Origin: JAFGBN01 sp964394145
GTDB taxonomy: Bacteria > Chloroflexota > Dehalococcoidia > GIF9 > AB-539-J10
Assembly: GCA_964394145.1 (NCBI GenBank)
Contig: CAYMVL010000034.1
Location: forward strand, 124,001-188,000
Direction: 5' to 3'
DNA length: 64,000 bases
The first letter of the stretch is position 1, and each line of letters begins with the position of its first letter. The notes under the pieces are model-generated. The model did no database searches. It worked only from the letters and a program-made list of their open reading frames with translations, and was not told where the DNA came from. A program made the translations under genes and the position numbers. Positions 8,804 through 18,214 of the stretch are shown here, piece after piece.

Positions 8804-9667
8804 CTATGCTGGTTCCCGTGAGAGTTGGATGCTCTTCAGTTTAGCTACCAACTCTTCTATACTCTCCTCAGGAGTGGATGTCCCGGCAGCAATGCCAATG
8901 AGGTGTCTGCCTTCCAGCCAGGGAGTAAGCACCTCTTCGGCCGTTTCTACCAGGTGTGTTTCTACTAAGGTAGAACATGCTTCGGCTAGTCGCCTTGTAT
9001 TTGCGCTATTGTATCCACCTATTATTATCATTACTTGACTTCTCTTGGCTAATCGTAAGGCGGCTTCTCGGCGTTTTTGCACTGTTTGACATAAAGTGTT
9101 AACAACTACTAGCTCTCTAGCTTTGGAGCCTAAGGTAAGCATAAGTTGGCTGGCAAATTCGACGAAAGCTGATCTATTTTGGGTGGTCTGAGGGATTAAG
9201 GCCAAGCGATAGGATGCCTTTTTAGGGAGCTCTATTTGCGTTGCGTCGAGAGCAACTATACCTTTGCTCCCTGCCCAGCCTAGTAATCCTTTGACCTCCG
9301 AATGCTCGGGTTCGCCAAAGATTACAACATGAAATTGGGCCTGAGCTAATTCCTTAGCTTGATTTTGAGCCTTGCGGACTATTGGACAAGTGGTGTCAAT
9401 AACACGCATGCCGCGCGCCCTAGCTTCAGATAACACTGAGGGGCTTACGCCATGTGTGGTTATGGCTAGAGTATTGCCTTTAACTTGGTCCAGATGACTT
9501 ACTGGCTTTACTCCCGCCTCAGTCAGTGCGTCTACTAGTTGCTGGTTATGTGCTAATGGCCCTAGAGTCTCTATCTCTCCATACAGGCTACTAGCATCTC
9601 TTAACATCTTTACAGCTCGCCTTACACCAAAGCATAAGCCGAGGCCTCTAAGTTTCTCAATCTCCAT
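8804..9667 (-). CDS. ispH: 4-hydroxy-3-methylbut-2-enyl diphosphate reductase
   Basis: 287 aa. The three cysteine ligands of the Fe-S cluster are visible: GLCFGV, DTTCPIV and NTLCQTV, plus the TTQ motif. IspH makes IPP and DMAPP in the last step of the MEP pathway; ispD and ispF of the same pathway are also in this window. An upstream in-frame start at 9712 would overlap plsC by 56 nt; Met at 9667 matches the family N-terminus and overlaps plsC by 11 nt. Confidence 0.95.
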   Translation of the reverse strand: MEIEKLRGLGLCFGVRRAVKMLRDASSLYGEIETLGPLAHNQQLVDALTEAGVKPVSHLDQVKGNTLAITTHGVSPSVLSEARARGMRVIDTTCPIVRKAQNQAKELAQAQFHVVIFGEPEHSEVKGLLGWAGSKGIVALDATQIELPKKASYRLALIPQTTQNRSAFVEFASQLMLTLGSKARELVVVNTLCQTVQKRREAALRLAKRSQVMIIIGGYNSANTRRLAEACSTLVETHLVETAEEVLTPWLEGRHLIGIAAGTSTPEESIEELVAKLKSIQLSREPA

Positions 9668-10331
9668 CCTGCTTATAGACTCCCTGGTATTTTTGGGGAA
9701 GAAGAACAGCAATTTCAGTCATTAGTCGAGAGGTCAGTGACTTTACTTGGGATTTACTCATCCTGCCGTCAACGACAGGAAGCCTGAAAGGCTCACCGAT
9801 ATTTATAGCTAATTGGGGGCGTCTCCATAGCCAACTGATGCCCTTAATCTGATCCGTGCCAACGATACCGACAGGGAGAATGGGAACGTCTGATTGTGAC
9901 GCTATAATTGCAGGACCCACTTTGCCTGTTGTCAGGCTGGCATCAGGGCTTCTCTTGCCCTCCGGAAAGATACCTAGAATCATGCCGTTCTCCAGTATAT
10001 TCTTAGCTTGCTTCACTAGGTTTCGGTTATCCTTGCTTGTCCCGTGGCGCCGTACAGGAACCGCATGTGACCAACGAAGAAGAATCTTTAAAATAGGATC
10101 ATGGAAAAGCTCTTCTTTTGCCATGAAGCATATCCATCTGGGAAAACTGAATTCTAGCAATATTGGGTCGAGAGAGTGAACATGGTTAGATATAAGGATA
10201 AATGCCTCGGTGCGGGGCACATTCTCCTGTCCCTTAACCGTCCAAGAAAGGAAAATCCTAGCAAGAGGCAGAAGTATGCCAACGATAATCCTTTGAGATA
10301 GTGACATTGAGTTCTTATTGTTCTGGGTCAT
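9657..10331 (-). CDS. plsC: 1-acyl-sn-glycerol-3-phosphate acyltransferase
   Basis: 224 aa. The acyltransferase motif NHVHSLD (HX4D type) and the second motif FPEGKRS are present. It makes phosphatidate at the membrane; one N-terminal hydrophobic segment is seen around residues 12-26. It overlaps cmk by 17 bp and ispH by 11 bp, a tight ispH-plsC-cmk operon known in Dehalococcoides and Clostridia. Confidence 0.92.
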   Translation of the reverse strand: MTQNNKNSMSLSQRIIVGILLPLARIFLSWTVKGQENVPRTEAFILISNHVHSLDPILLEFSFPRWICFMAKEELFHDPILKILLRWSHAVPVRRHGTSKDNRNLVKQAKNILENGMILGIFPEGKRSPDASLTTGKVGPAIIASQSDVPILPVGIVGTDQIKGISWLWRRPQLAINIGEPFRLPVVDGRMSKSQVKSLTSRLMTEIAVLLPQKYQGVYKQDGD

Positions 10332-11025
10332 CTTGCACTGCTGGCGAAGAAGGAATATCCAGATTGATAATCAGAGTATGTATTTTGTTTACTACCTGAT
10401 GTAAGCTTAGTTTTTCCGTATTTATGATTATCGCGCCGGCAGCGGGAGTGAGTGGTGAGATGGTGCGGTGAATATCGCTTTCGTCCCGTTTCTTTAATTC
10501 AGTTAGGATGGTCTCATAGTTGACCTTTCCCCCTTGCTCCAGCAACTCCTTGCAGCGGCGATTAGCTCTCTCCTCAGCGGAAGCTACCAAGAAGACCTTT
10601 AGGTCTGCCCAGGGTAAGACCACTGTCCCTATGTCTCTGCCTGCCATTATTATTTTCCCTCGCCGGGCTATTCTGCGTTGCTCGGATACTATAACTTGGC
10701 GCACCCCTGCTACCTTTGAAATAGCGTAAACCCGTCTTTCTATCTCAGGATGGAGTAGTTCGGAGGAAACATCGTGGCCATCGATTAAGATGTAGGCGAG
10801 TTCGTTATCAGAGGGGACAAAATCAAATTTGGTTGTAGCAGCAAGCTGACAAAGCTTGGTTTCATCTTCCGACGAGATATGGAGCTTAAGTACTTTGCTG
10901 GTAAAGGCTCGATACATCATGCCCGTATCAAAAAAGATGTAGCCTAACTTCTTAGCCAGCAGCTTGCCTACGCTGCTCTTGCCCACTGCTACGGGACCAT
11001 CTATAGCGATAATCTTAGGTTCCAA
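10315..11025 (-). CDS. cmk: Cytidylate kinase
   Basis: 236 aa. Walker A in IDGPVAVGKSS, then FFDTGMMYRAF and MAGRDIGTVV of the CMP-binding region. It phosphorylates CMP and dCMP. It is the first gene of the cmk-plsC-ispH operon and diverges from leuS. Confidence 0.95.
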   Translation of the reverse strand: MEPKIIAIDGPVAVGKSSVGKLLAKKLGYIFFDTGMMYRAFTSKVLKLHISSEDETKLCQLAATTKFDFVPSDNELAYILIDGHDVSSELLHPEIERRVYAISKVAGVRQVIVSEQRRIARRGKIIMAGRDIGTVVLPWADLKVFLVASAEERANRRCKELLEQGGKVNYETILTELKKRDESDIHRTISPLTPAAGAIIINTEKLSLHQVVNKIHTLIINLDIPSSPAVQDDPEQ

Positions 11026-11518
11026 AATTTCCTTATCTTACCATTATAGAGGAAGCTGTCAAGTACCGGTGCTGTTTTATTGTATTCCGCTGGCTATAAT
11101 CGTAGAAGACAGGCGTCCGTGGTGCAACTAACCTTGCTCTGAAAGGGAGCGGGGAATTTCTTGGTTGGAATCCAGTGTGGCTCTCAAGATAATGTGTTGG
11201 GTATTCTAGACTATAAGGTATTCTCATTTCGTCTCGCCAATTTACATGTTAGGCGGCTGACTGCGCACTTGTTTGTCATTTTAAGTTACGCGGGGCTAAA
11301 CTCCTCTCTCTGCTGCAAACCCAGTGGCTCCAAGACTGTGCCTGTAGCCGTTCCGGGGCTGTACGAATTCTCTCCTTGTCTATTCTTCAACATTTATGAA
11401 TCTATCAGGCTGTCTGGATGTCGCCGAGCCCAAAAACGCCCAAATATAGTTCTGGCATTTATACCTATATTATACAATGCCTTTCAATTTGCCTCAGATT
11501 AGGTTAAACTTCTCTGAT
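11026..11518. other. 493-bp divergent intergenic region (cmk / leuS)
   Basis: No convincing coding region. AT-rich TATTAT at 11468-11473 just before leuS could be a -10 element, with a weak -35. I looked for T-box, cobalamin riboswitch, SRP, 6S and RNase P signatures and did not find a defensible match. Confidence 0.4.
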
Positions 11519-13963
11519 ATGTCGCTGAATTACAGCCCCCGGGAAATTGAGGAGAAATGGCAAGATAGGTGGGCAGAGGATCATATCTATGAGGTGGAAG
11601 AGGATGACGCCCGCCCTAAGTTTTATGCTCTGACGATGTTCCCTTACACTTCGGGAGCTCTTCACATCGGTCACTGGTATGCTATGGCGCCTTCAGATGC
11701 TCATGCAAGGTTTAAGAGAATGCAGGGCTATAATGTGCTTCATCCCATGGGATTTGATGCCTTTGGATTGCCTGCGGAAAATGCAGCTATCAGCCATGGA
11801 ATTCATCCTTATGACTGGACGATGAGGAATGTAGGCAATATGCGTCGGCAACTCAGAAGCATAGGGGCGATTTATGATTGGAACCGTGAGGTAGTTAGCT
11901 GCCTGCCCGAGTACTATAAATGGACCCAATGGTTCTTCCTCAAGCTTTATCATGCTGGTTTAGCTTATCGTGCCAGAGCACCGGTCAACTGGTGTCCTAA
12001 GTGTCAGACAGTGCTGGCAAATGAACAAGTGGTTGGCGAGGGTGTTTGTGAGCGTTGCGGGACAGCAGTCGTTAAGAAAGATCTGGAGCAGTGGTTCTTC
12101 CGAATTACCAAGTATGCCGAGGAGCTCCTGGATTTCAGCCATTTAGATTGGCCAGAGCGGATAAAGACAATGCAGAGGAATTGGATAGGTAAGAGTGAGG
12201 GGGCGGAGATTTCTTTTGGGTTGGAGCATGAAGAGATAAGCCAGAAAGAAATCAAGGTTTTTACCACTCGTCCCGATACTATTTTTGGGGTTACCTTTCT
12301 TCTTCTTGCTCCAGAGCATCCTTTGGTCTCTCAACTGACCAAGGCGGAGCGCAGGGCTGAAGTTGAGAAATATATTGCCTGGTGTCAGAGACAGACTGAG
12401 TATGAGCGTGTAGCCCTGGGCAGGGAGAAAACCGGGGTGTTCCTAGGAAGCTACGTGGTGAACAAGTTTAACGGAGAGAAGATTCCTATCTGGATTACGG
12501 ATTATGTGTTGTTGACTTATGGCACAGGGGCGGTGATGGGAGTCCCTGCTCATGATGAGCGTGATCTCGAGTTTGCTACGAAATTCAACCTGCCTGTACG
12601 GCCAGTTATTGTGCCTCCCGGCTCATCAGTTGATAAGATAGCAAGGGCATATAGTGAGCCAGGCGTAATGGTGAATTCCGGGGATTTTACCGGCTTATCA
12701 AGTGAGGAAGGAATTGAGCGGATCTGTTGCTTTCTGGAGGAGAAAGGATGGGGTAAGAAAACAGTGAGTTATCGTCTTCGCGATTGGCTTATTTCCCGCC
12801 AGCGTTATTGGGGGGCGCCTATCCCCATAGTCTACTGCGATAAGTGTGGTATAGTTCCGGTACCTGAGGAAGACTTGCCTGTCTTACTGCCTCCGGATGC
12901 TGAATTTAAGCCTACAGGAGAGTCTCCGCTCAAGTATTGTGAATCTTTTATCAACACCACCTGCCCCAGGTGTTCTGGTCCGGCAAGGCGGGAAGTTGAC
13001 ACCATGGACACCTTCATGTGCTCCAGCTGGTATTTTCTGCGCTACTCCAGTCTGAAGAGTGATGATGCTCCTTTTGATGCTGAAAAATTGAGATATTGGC
13101 TACCTGTGGACCTGTATACTGGAGGTGCTGAGCATGCGGTCTTACATCTTCTTTATTCGCGTTTTTTCATTAAGGCATTGAGAGATATGGGCTTGATTGA
13201 CTTTGGTGAGCCATTCATTCGCCTATTTAATCAGGGGATAATAATCTACCATGGTGGTAAGATGAGTAAGTCTAAAGGAAACGTGATTGCCCCGGATGAA
13301 TATGTGGCTGAATTAGGAGCGGACGCTGTTCGCGGCTATCTTATGTTTGTTGGGCCATGGGGGTTAGGTGGTGAATGGAATGATAGCGGCATCATAGGTA
13401 TCAGCAGATGGCTAAATCGGGTATGGAGTTTGGTAGAAGTTGGCTACAGCAGCAAGCTCGTTAAGTCTGAGGAAGAGAACCAACTCAGGCATGTTATTCA
13501 TAAGACGACTAAGAAAGTAACTGAGGATTTGGGGAAGTTCCATTTTAATACAATGCTGGCCAGTCTGATGGAATTCAGTAATTACCTGTCTAAGATAAAG
13601 GAGGAAGGAACAGTCTCAGCTTCATTATGGGAAGAGGCTATTAGCTATTTTTTGCTGCTGCTTGCTCCGTCAGCTCCTCATCTAGCCGAGGAATTGTGGG
13701 TTAGGAGCGGACATTCTTATAGCATTCATAATCAATTCTGGCCAAAGTTCACAGAAGAGCTAGCGCGCGAAGAGCAAATTACCCTGGCTATTCAGGTAAA
13801 TGGCAGACTACGTGATAGGCTAGTCGTGTCTGCTTCTATCTCGGAGAACCAAGCTAAGGAGCTGGCGTTGGGGCGGGAGCGGGTAAGAGCTTATACTAAT
13901 GGCAAAGCGAGCCGCCGAATTATTTATGTTCCCGGGCGGCTGGTGAATATTGTAACGGAGTGA
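11519..13963 (+). CDS. leuS: Leucyl-tRNA synthetase
   Basis: 814 aa class I synthetase. HIGH appears as GALHIGHWY near residue 50, KMSKS as GGKMSKSKG, with the CP1 editing domain between (TTRPDTIFGVTF) and a zinc-like CXXC insert (CPKC...CERC). An in-frame ATG at 11477 overlaps the predicted -10 region and encodes a tail foreign to the family, so Met at 11519 is preferred. proC follows 6 bp later. Confidence 0.95.
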   Translation: MSLNYSPREIEEKWQDRWAEDHIYEVEEDDARPKFYALTMFPYTSGALHIGHWYAMAPSDAHARFKRMQGYNVLHPMGFDAFGLPAENAAISHGIHPYDWTMRNVGNMRRQLRSIGAIYDWNREVVSCLPEYYKWTQWFFLKLYHAGLAYRARAPVNWCPKCQTVLANEQVVGEGVCERCGTAVVKKDLEQWFFRITKYAEELLDFSHLDWPERIKTMQRNWIGKSEGAEISFGLEHEEISQKEIKVFTTRPDTIFGVTFLLLAPEHPLVSQLTKAERRAEVEKYIAWCQRQTEYERVALGREKTGVFLGSYVVNKFNGEKIPIWITDYVLLTYGTGAVMGVPAHDERDLEFATKFNLPVRPVIVPPGSSVDKIARAYSEPGVMVNSGDFTGLSSEEGIERICCFLEEKGWGKKTVSYRLRDWLISRQRYWGAPIPIVYCDKCGIVPVPEEDLPVLLPPDAEFKPTGESPLKYCESFINTTCPRCSGPARREVDTMDTFMCSSWYFLRYSSLKSDDAPFDAEKLRYWLPVDLYTGGAEHAVLHLLYSRFFIKALRDMGLIDFGEPFIRLFNQGIIIYHGGKMSKSKGNVIAPDEYVAELGADAVRGYLMFVGPWGLGGEWNDSGIIGISRWLNRVWSLVEVGYSSKLVKSEEENQLRHVIHKTTKKVTEDLGKFHFNTMLASLMEFSNYLSKIKEEGTVSASLWEEAISYFLLLLAPSAPHLAEELWVRSGHSYSIHNQFWPKFTEELAREEQITLAIQVNGRLRDRLVVSASISENQAKELALGRERVRAYTNGKASRRIIYVPGRLVNIVTE

Positions 13964-13969
13964 AGGAAA

Positions 13970-14761
13970 ATGCGGATAGCTTTCATTGGTGCTGGGATTA
14001 TGGGGACTGCAATGCTGAAACGTATTCTGGCGGAGGGGGTAGCCGAGCCACCCGATATTGTAGTAAGCGACGTCCGCACATCGCAGCGTGAGTCGTTGAG
14101 CAAGCAGTATGGAGTCGAGGCCGTTACCAGTAATAGAAGGGCGATAGAGGGTGTTGACATAGCTATTTTGGCAATGAAGCCTCAAGAGCTGGCTGAAGTA
14201 ATGGAAGAATTAAAAGACGCTTCACCTGAGCACGCTGTGTTATCTATAGTGGCAGGTGCTAGCCTGGCAACCCTGTGTCAAGGTTTCAACCATGATCGTG
14301 TAATTCGGGCCATGCCCAATATGCCGGCACAAATTGGAGAAGGGGTCGCTGTATGGGTGGCGGCTGCTGGAGTCGGTCCGAAGCAGAAGGAAATGGCAAA
14401 ATCTATACTTCGCGCTTTGGGGGAGGAAATTTATGTTTCTGACGAGAAATATCTGGATATGGCTACCGCCTTGAGCGGAAGCGGTCCGGCATATGTCTTT
14501 CTCTTTATTGAGGCGCTTATCGATGCTGGCGTTCACATTGGCTTGTCTCGGGATATGGCTCAGAAATTGGTTGTACAGACTGTGCTTGGTTCAACCCGCG
14601 TTGTTAGCGAGACCGGTAAGCACACTGCGGAGCTAAGGGATATGGTTACCTCGCCAGGAGGCACTACCACAGAGGCGCTGTTTCAACTGGAGAAAGGAGG
14701 CTTACGTTCTCTCCTTCTCGAAGCTGTTGCTGCTGCCTATGAGAAAGCTAAACGCCTTTAG
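13970..14761 (+). CDS. proC: Pyrroline-5-carboxylate reductase
   Basis: 263 aa. N-terminal Rossmann motif IGAGIMG, then MPNMPAQIGEG and the C-terminal signature with LRDMVTSPGGTTTEAL. It reduces pyrroline-5-carboxylate to proline using NAD(P)H. It is 6 bp after leuS with GAAGGAAA before the start, so probably cotranscribed. Confidence 0.95.
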   Translation: MRIAFIGAGIMGTAMLKRILAEGVAEPPDIVVSDVRTSQRESLSKQYGVEAVTSNRRAIEGVDIAILAMKPQELAEVMEELKDASPEHAVLSIVAGASLATLCQGFNHDRVIRAMPNMPAQIGEGVAVWVAAAGVGPKQKEMAKSILRALGEEIYVSDEKYLDMATALSGSGPAYVFLFIEALIDAGVHIGLSRDMAQKLVVQTVLGSTRVVSETGKHTAELRDMVTSPGGTTTEALFQLEKGGLRSLLLEAVAAAYEKAKRL

Positions 14762-14777
14762 TTGACTGCGTAAGTTG

Positions 14778-15698
14778 ATGGATTCGCCATTTGAATATCG
14801 CAATTGCCCCAATTGTAACAGAGATGATTTCGATGTGCTTTTCGATTCGAATATGAAAGCCTCTGATTTGCAGGAGGGGATAGGCACCGTCTATATGCTG
14901 TTAGGGAGCAAGTACGGCAGGCATGTTAGGTGCAGGAACTGCCATCTTGTGTATGTAAATCCGATTGAAAGAGCGAGTAAGATAAATGAGGACTATTCCG
15001 AAATGGAAAGCGCCGTCGCTTCGATTATTCGAAAAAGTCGCTTACGGGCAGCCAAGTCACAAGTGCAGCTCATCAAGAGATACAAAAGCGGCACAAAGCT
15101 GCTGGATATAGGTTGTGGGGAAGGATTCTTTCTTTTTAGTGCCTCTGCGGCTGGTTACACAACTAAGGGGATTGAGCTATCAAGAGACGCAGCAGCATAT
15201 GCCAGAAATGAGTTTGGTCTCGATGTCGATGCGGTGCACTTTGAGGAATCACAGCTTCCAGAAAATCACTTTGATGTCGTTACCTTATGGCAGGTGCTGG
15301 AGCATGTTCCTTATCCGCTCACGATTCTCAGAGAAGCTCACCGAATACTGAAGCCAGGGGGGCTAGTGGCTGTGTCAACGCCGAATATTGGAGGAGCACC
15401 GGCCAAAATTCTTGGAAGAAGATGGTGGAACATAAGGAGGATTCATATCAACCTATTTACCGAGGCAACTCTTAGGGGCATTCTCGAGAATGCCGGGCTC
15501 AAGAGAATATCTTCTGCCTCTTACTGGGAATGTATAAGTCTATCTATGTTAATTATACCTGTGCTAAAATACATCGGGATATATAAGCGCTTGAAGGCCG
15601 TGTTTTACCCAGATTGTATTCTGGGAAAAGTCATGGATAAGATCAGGTTTGTTTATCCCTCAAGGTTTGATAATTGCATAATGGTTGGTTTTAAGTAG
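14778..15698 (+). CDS. Zinc-ribbon class I SAM methyltransferase
   Basis: 306 aa. It begins with a ribbon (CPNC near residue 11, then CRNC near residue 53). The SAM site is LLDIGCGEGFFL, followed by FDVVTLWQVLEHV and LKPGG of the methyltransferase type 11/23 families that modify glycans or small metabolites. The substrate is not known. It is 16 bp after proC and its stop is 10 bp before the radical SAM gene, so the two probably act together. Confidence 0.85.
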   Translation: MDSPFEYRNCPNCNRDDFDVLFDSNMKASDLQEGIGTVYMLLGSKYGRHVRCRNCHLVYVNPIERASKINEDYSEMESAVASIIRKSRLRAAKSQVQLIKRYKSGTKLLDIGCGEGFFLFSASAAGYTTKGIELSRDAAAYARNEFGLDVDAVHFEESQLPENHFDVVTLWQVLEHVPYPLTILREAHRILKPGGLVAVSTPNIGGAPAKILGRRWWNIRRIHINLFTEATLRGILENAGLKRISSASYWECISLSMLIIPVLKYIGIYKRLKAVFYPDCILGKVMDKIRFVYPSRFDNCIMVGFK

Positions 15699-15708
15699 GT
15701 CTTTACAG

Positions 15709-16710
15709 ATGACTAATCTGTCTAAATCACAGGGGCTCAAGCTTGCTACGAGGGGTATATGGAACTACATAACTCGTCGTCCTTTGGCAGTATCTTATGA
15801 AGTAACGCTTTCCTGCAATTGTAACTGTCGGCACTGCGACCTCGGGGGCGTGATAAAAGATGAAAAGCAAATGAAACCGGAGGAATATGGCACTCTAACG
15901 CGACAGCTGAATCCAGTTGCGGTGCAACTCTCTGGTGGTGAGCCACTTCTGAGGAAAGATATAGTAGACATAGTCTATGCTATTAAACAACGTGATGGTT
16001 TGCCGTACCTGATACTTGTTACGAATGGAGTGCTGTTAAACGAGAGCAATTACCTGGCATTGCACCAAGCTGGAGTGAATCAATTCTCAGTATCACTGGA
16101 CTTTCCCGATGAGCGGCACGATGAATTTCGGCGGCATCCGGGTCTGTTTAGGCGTTTAGAGCGGACTGTTCCGCAATTGGCGCGGTTTGGGTACCGGAAT
16201 ATTATCCTGAACACAGCCATAACACGCGCGAACCTCAGAGACATATTGCCGCTGGCGAAGCTAGCCACCGATTGGGGTGTGGATATATCTTACAGTGCTT
16301 ATACCGCTTTGCGGACAGGTGATAAAGGCTATTGTGTTGATACCCAGCAAGAATTGGAAGATCTAAGCCAGGCTATCAATGAGCTCTTAGAACTCAAGAA
16401 GAAGAATAGCCATGTAGTCAATTCTAGGTCTGTGCTAGTAAATACCTTGAAGTTCTTTCAGCAGGGGCAGATGCCAAACTGCCAGGCGGGCATAAGATTC
16501 TTTGTAGTAATGCCTGACGGCAGTTTTGTTCCGTGTTCTCTGCATCGCGAAAAGTACTCCAGCAGAAGAGAGCTAATAAAAGGATTCTCCCGAACTAATA
16601 AATGTGGAGCTTGTTATGTCGCTATAAGATCCTATACAGAGGCACCGGCTTGGGGTCTGCTAAAGGATCTTCCAGAATATGGAAAGCGACTTTTCGCCCG
16701 GACTACGTGA
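15709..16710 (+). CDS. Radical SAM protein with SPASM-like C-terminus
   Basis: 333 aa. The cluster motif is C-x3-C-x2-C in SCNCNCRHC, followed by QLSGGEPLL (SAM contact) and a C-terminal cysteine group (NCQAG, FVPCSLH, KCGACY) typical of auxiliary-cluster SPASM domains. These modify peptides or cofactors. No precursor peptide was recognised beside it. The frame opens at 15685 inside the methyltransferase; Met at 15709 is preferred. Confidence 0.87.
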   Translation: MTNLSKSQGLKLATRGIWNYITRRPLAVSYEVTLSCNCNCRHCDLGGVIKDEKQMKPEEYGTLTRQLNPVAVQLSGGEPLLRKDIVDIVYAIKQRDGLPYLILVTNGVLLNESNYLALHQAGVNQFSVSLDFPDERHDEFRRHPGLFRRLERTVPQLARFGYRNIILNTAITRANLRDILPLAKLATDWGVDISYSAYTALRTGDKGYCVDTQQELEDLSQAINELLELKKKNSHVVNSRSVLVNTLKFFQQGQMPNCQAGIRFFVVMPDGSFVPCSLHREKYSSRRELIKGFSRTNKCGACYVAIRSYTEAPAWGLLKDLPEYGKRLFARTT

Positions 16711-16721
16711 CTAGCTCTATT

Positions 16722-16988
16722 CTAACTAACGGCTGGCGTCTCTCCCGGGTGTAACTTTTGCCATTTCTCCAGGAGTTGGTCGTGCGTTTCGCTGTGATCA
16801 GGGTCGGGGATGCAAGCATCCACGGGACAAACCTCGGCACACTTTGATGAGTCGAACCAGCCAACGCACTCGGTACATTTATCTGCGTCAATGACGTAGA
16901 CCGGATCTCCTTCACTTATTGCCTCATTTTTGCATTCGGCTTCGCATGCACCACAGTTGATGCACTCGTCGGTAATCTTATATGCCAT
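16722..16988 (-). CDS. 2[4Fe-4S] ferredoxin (Alvin type)
   Basis: 88 aa. First cluster CINCGACEAECKNEA; second CTEC with an 8-residue insert then CAEVCPV, the pattern of Allochromatium-type low-potential ferredoxins. GGGAGGTG precedes the ATG. It converges on the radical SAM gene 11 bp away. A decayed homologue lies at 57905-58168. Confidence 0.93.
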   Translation of the reverse strand: MAYKITDECINCGACEAECKNEAISEGDPVYVIDADKCTECVGWFDSSKCAEVCPVDACIPDPDHSETHDQLLEKWQKLHPGETPAVS

Positions 16989-17019
16989 GTCGGCACCTCC
17001 CTATATAAAATGGCTAATT

Positions 17020-17535
17020 CTAGCATATGGTCTTTTGCCTAGCAAGTTTATGGAGCCTCGTCAAGGCCTTTTCTTTTAGAGCAGCAGCAACATGTTCAGG
17101 AACCATACCCTCAAGGCAGCCTCCAAGAGTGGCTACCTCTTTGATCAAGCTAGAGCTGAGGAATTGATATTGAGAGCTTGTCATTAAGCAGACTAGCTCG
17201 AGATCCGCTGCCAGCTTTTTATTCATCAACGCCATCTCAAATTCTCTCTCGAAATCAGAGCTTACTCTCAGGCCTCGGATCATGACCTTGCCTCCTATCT
17301 GATGAACGAAGTCCACAATAAGCCCGTTGAATGGTTTAACAAAGACATTAGGCAAGTCATTGATGGTCTTCTGTATTAGCTCTACTCTTTGCTCTAATGA
17401 GAAGAGCGGTTGTTTATAGGGATTCTCATAAACTCCGATGATGAGCTCATCGAATAGAGCGGATGCTCGCTGAATTATGTCCATGTGACCATTTGTAATA
17501 GGGTCGAAGGTGCCGGGGTAGACTGCTGTTGTCAT
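17020..17535 (-). CDS. coaD: Phosphopantetheine adenylyltransferase
   Basis: 171 aa. The nucleotidyltransferase motif GTFDPITNGH and the RGLRVSSDFE region are present. It makes dephospho-CoA. AGGGGAGG precedes the start, 2 bp after the rsmD stop. Confidence 0.95.
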   Translation of the reverse strand: MTTAVYPGTFDPITNGHMDIIQRASALFDELIIGVYENPYKQPLFSLEQRVELIQKTINDLPNVFVKPFNGLIVDFVHQIGGKVMIRGLRVSSDFEREFEMALMNKKLAADLELVCLMTSSQYQFLSSSLIKEVATLGGCLEGMVPEHVAAALKEKALTRLHKLARQKTIC

Positions 17536-17537
17536 AG

Positions 17538-18086
17538 TTAACCTCCCCTTCTATATATGGAAATATAACTATCGCCGTAGCGCCGTTGCTTGCTCAAACG
17601 CAACCCGTCATAGTCGGTATTTAGAGGGAAGCGATTTCCGTGGCAAATAACGATGGTCGATCTTTCTGCTATTAATTTCGAGTTGGCTAACTGCGCTAGC
17701 ACATTATCTGTAGTGGGATCTGAGTAAGGCGGATCCAGGAATATGATGTCATAGCTATCGCTGAGCAAAGTAAGTGCCTTGCTTACACTGCAGCAGTAAA
17801 CACGGGCATTGTCCAGCCTGCCTGTCCTTCCCAAGTTGTATTTGATGATGTCGCAGCATTTCTTTCTATGCTCAACAAAATCGACCCACTCTGCCTCGCG
17901 GCTCAGGGCTTCGATGCCTAGCGCCCCGGTACCAGCATACAAGTCGAGTACGCGGTTCCAGCTAATAGCAGTGTTCTCGAGAATAGAGAAGATAGCTCGC
18001 CTGACTATACCGGTTGAGGGTCGAATCGAATGTCCCTGAAGAGTCTTTAACTCGATTCCCTTTACTTTGCCACCTGTGACTCGCAT
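17538..18086 (-). CDS. rsmD: 16S rRNA (guanine966-N2)-methyltransferase
   Basis: 182 aa. The SAM motif is DLYAGTGALGIEALSR and the catalytic motif is FLDPPY, as in RsmD. N-terminal MRVTGGKVKG and IRPSTGIVRRAIFS match the family. It forms the usual rsmD-coaD pair. Confidence 0.93.
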   Translation of the reverse strand: MRVTGGKVKGIELKTLQGHSIRPSTGIVRRAIFSILENTAISWNRVLDLYAGTGALGIEALSREAEWVDFVEHRKKCCDIIKYNLGRTGRLDNARVYCCSVSKALTLLSDSYDIIFLDPPYSDPTTDNVLAQLANSKLIAERSTIVICHGNRFPLNTDYDGLRLSKQRRYGDSYISIYRRGG

Positions 18087-18108
18087 TTCCGTTAGCCTTT
18101 AGTGACTT

Positions 18109-18137
18109 TGTATATTATACTATACTTTGCCTATCAA
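18109..18137 (-). promoter_or_regulatory. Predicted promoter of rsmD-coaD
   Basis: -35 TTGATA (18132-18137) and -10 TATACA (18109-18114), spaced 17 bp on the minus strand, 23 bp before rsmD. Confidence 0.5.
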
Positions 18138-18156
18138 TTTAAGGAGAGCAGGCTGT

Positions 18157-18185
18157 TTGACTCTAACAGCAGTATGCTCTATACT
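18157..18185 (+). promoter_or_regulatory. Predicted sigma-70 promoter of clpC
   Basis: -35 TTGACT (18157-18162) and -10 TATACT (18180-18185) with a 17-bp spacer; start near 18191, 24 nt before the clpC ATG. No CtsR-type tandem heptad or CIRCE element is visible. Confidence 0.7.
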
Positions 18186-18214
18186 TTAGTCAAAGCTGAG
18201 GATTAGGGCTCAAG

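Noticed and set aside
11033..11476. Possible T-box or cobalamin-like leader upstream of leuS (GAAAGGGAGC...GGAATCC...GCTCTC)
   Set aside because: The conserved T-box GGTGGNACCGCG and the cobalamin CCCGCAACTG core are absent; the partial stem is not enough.
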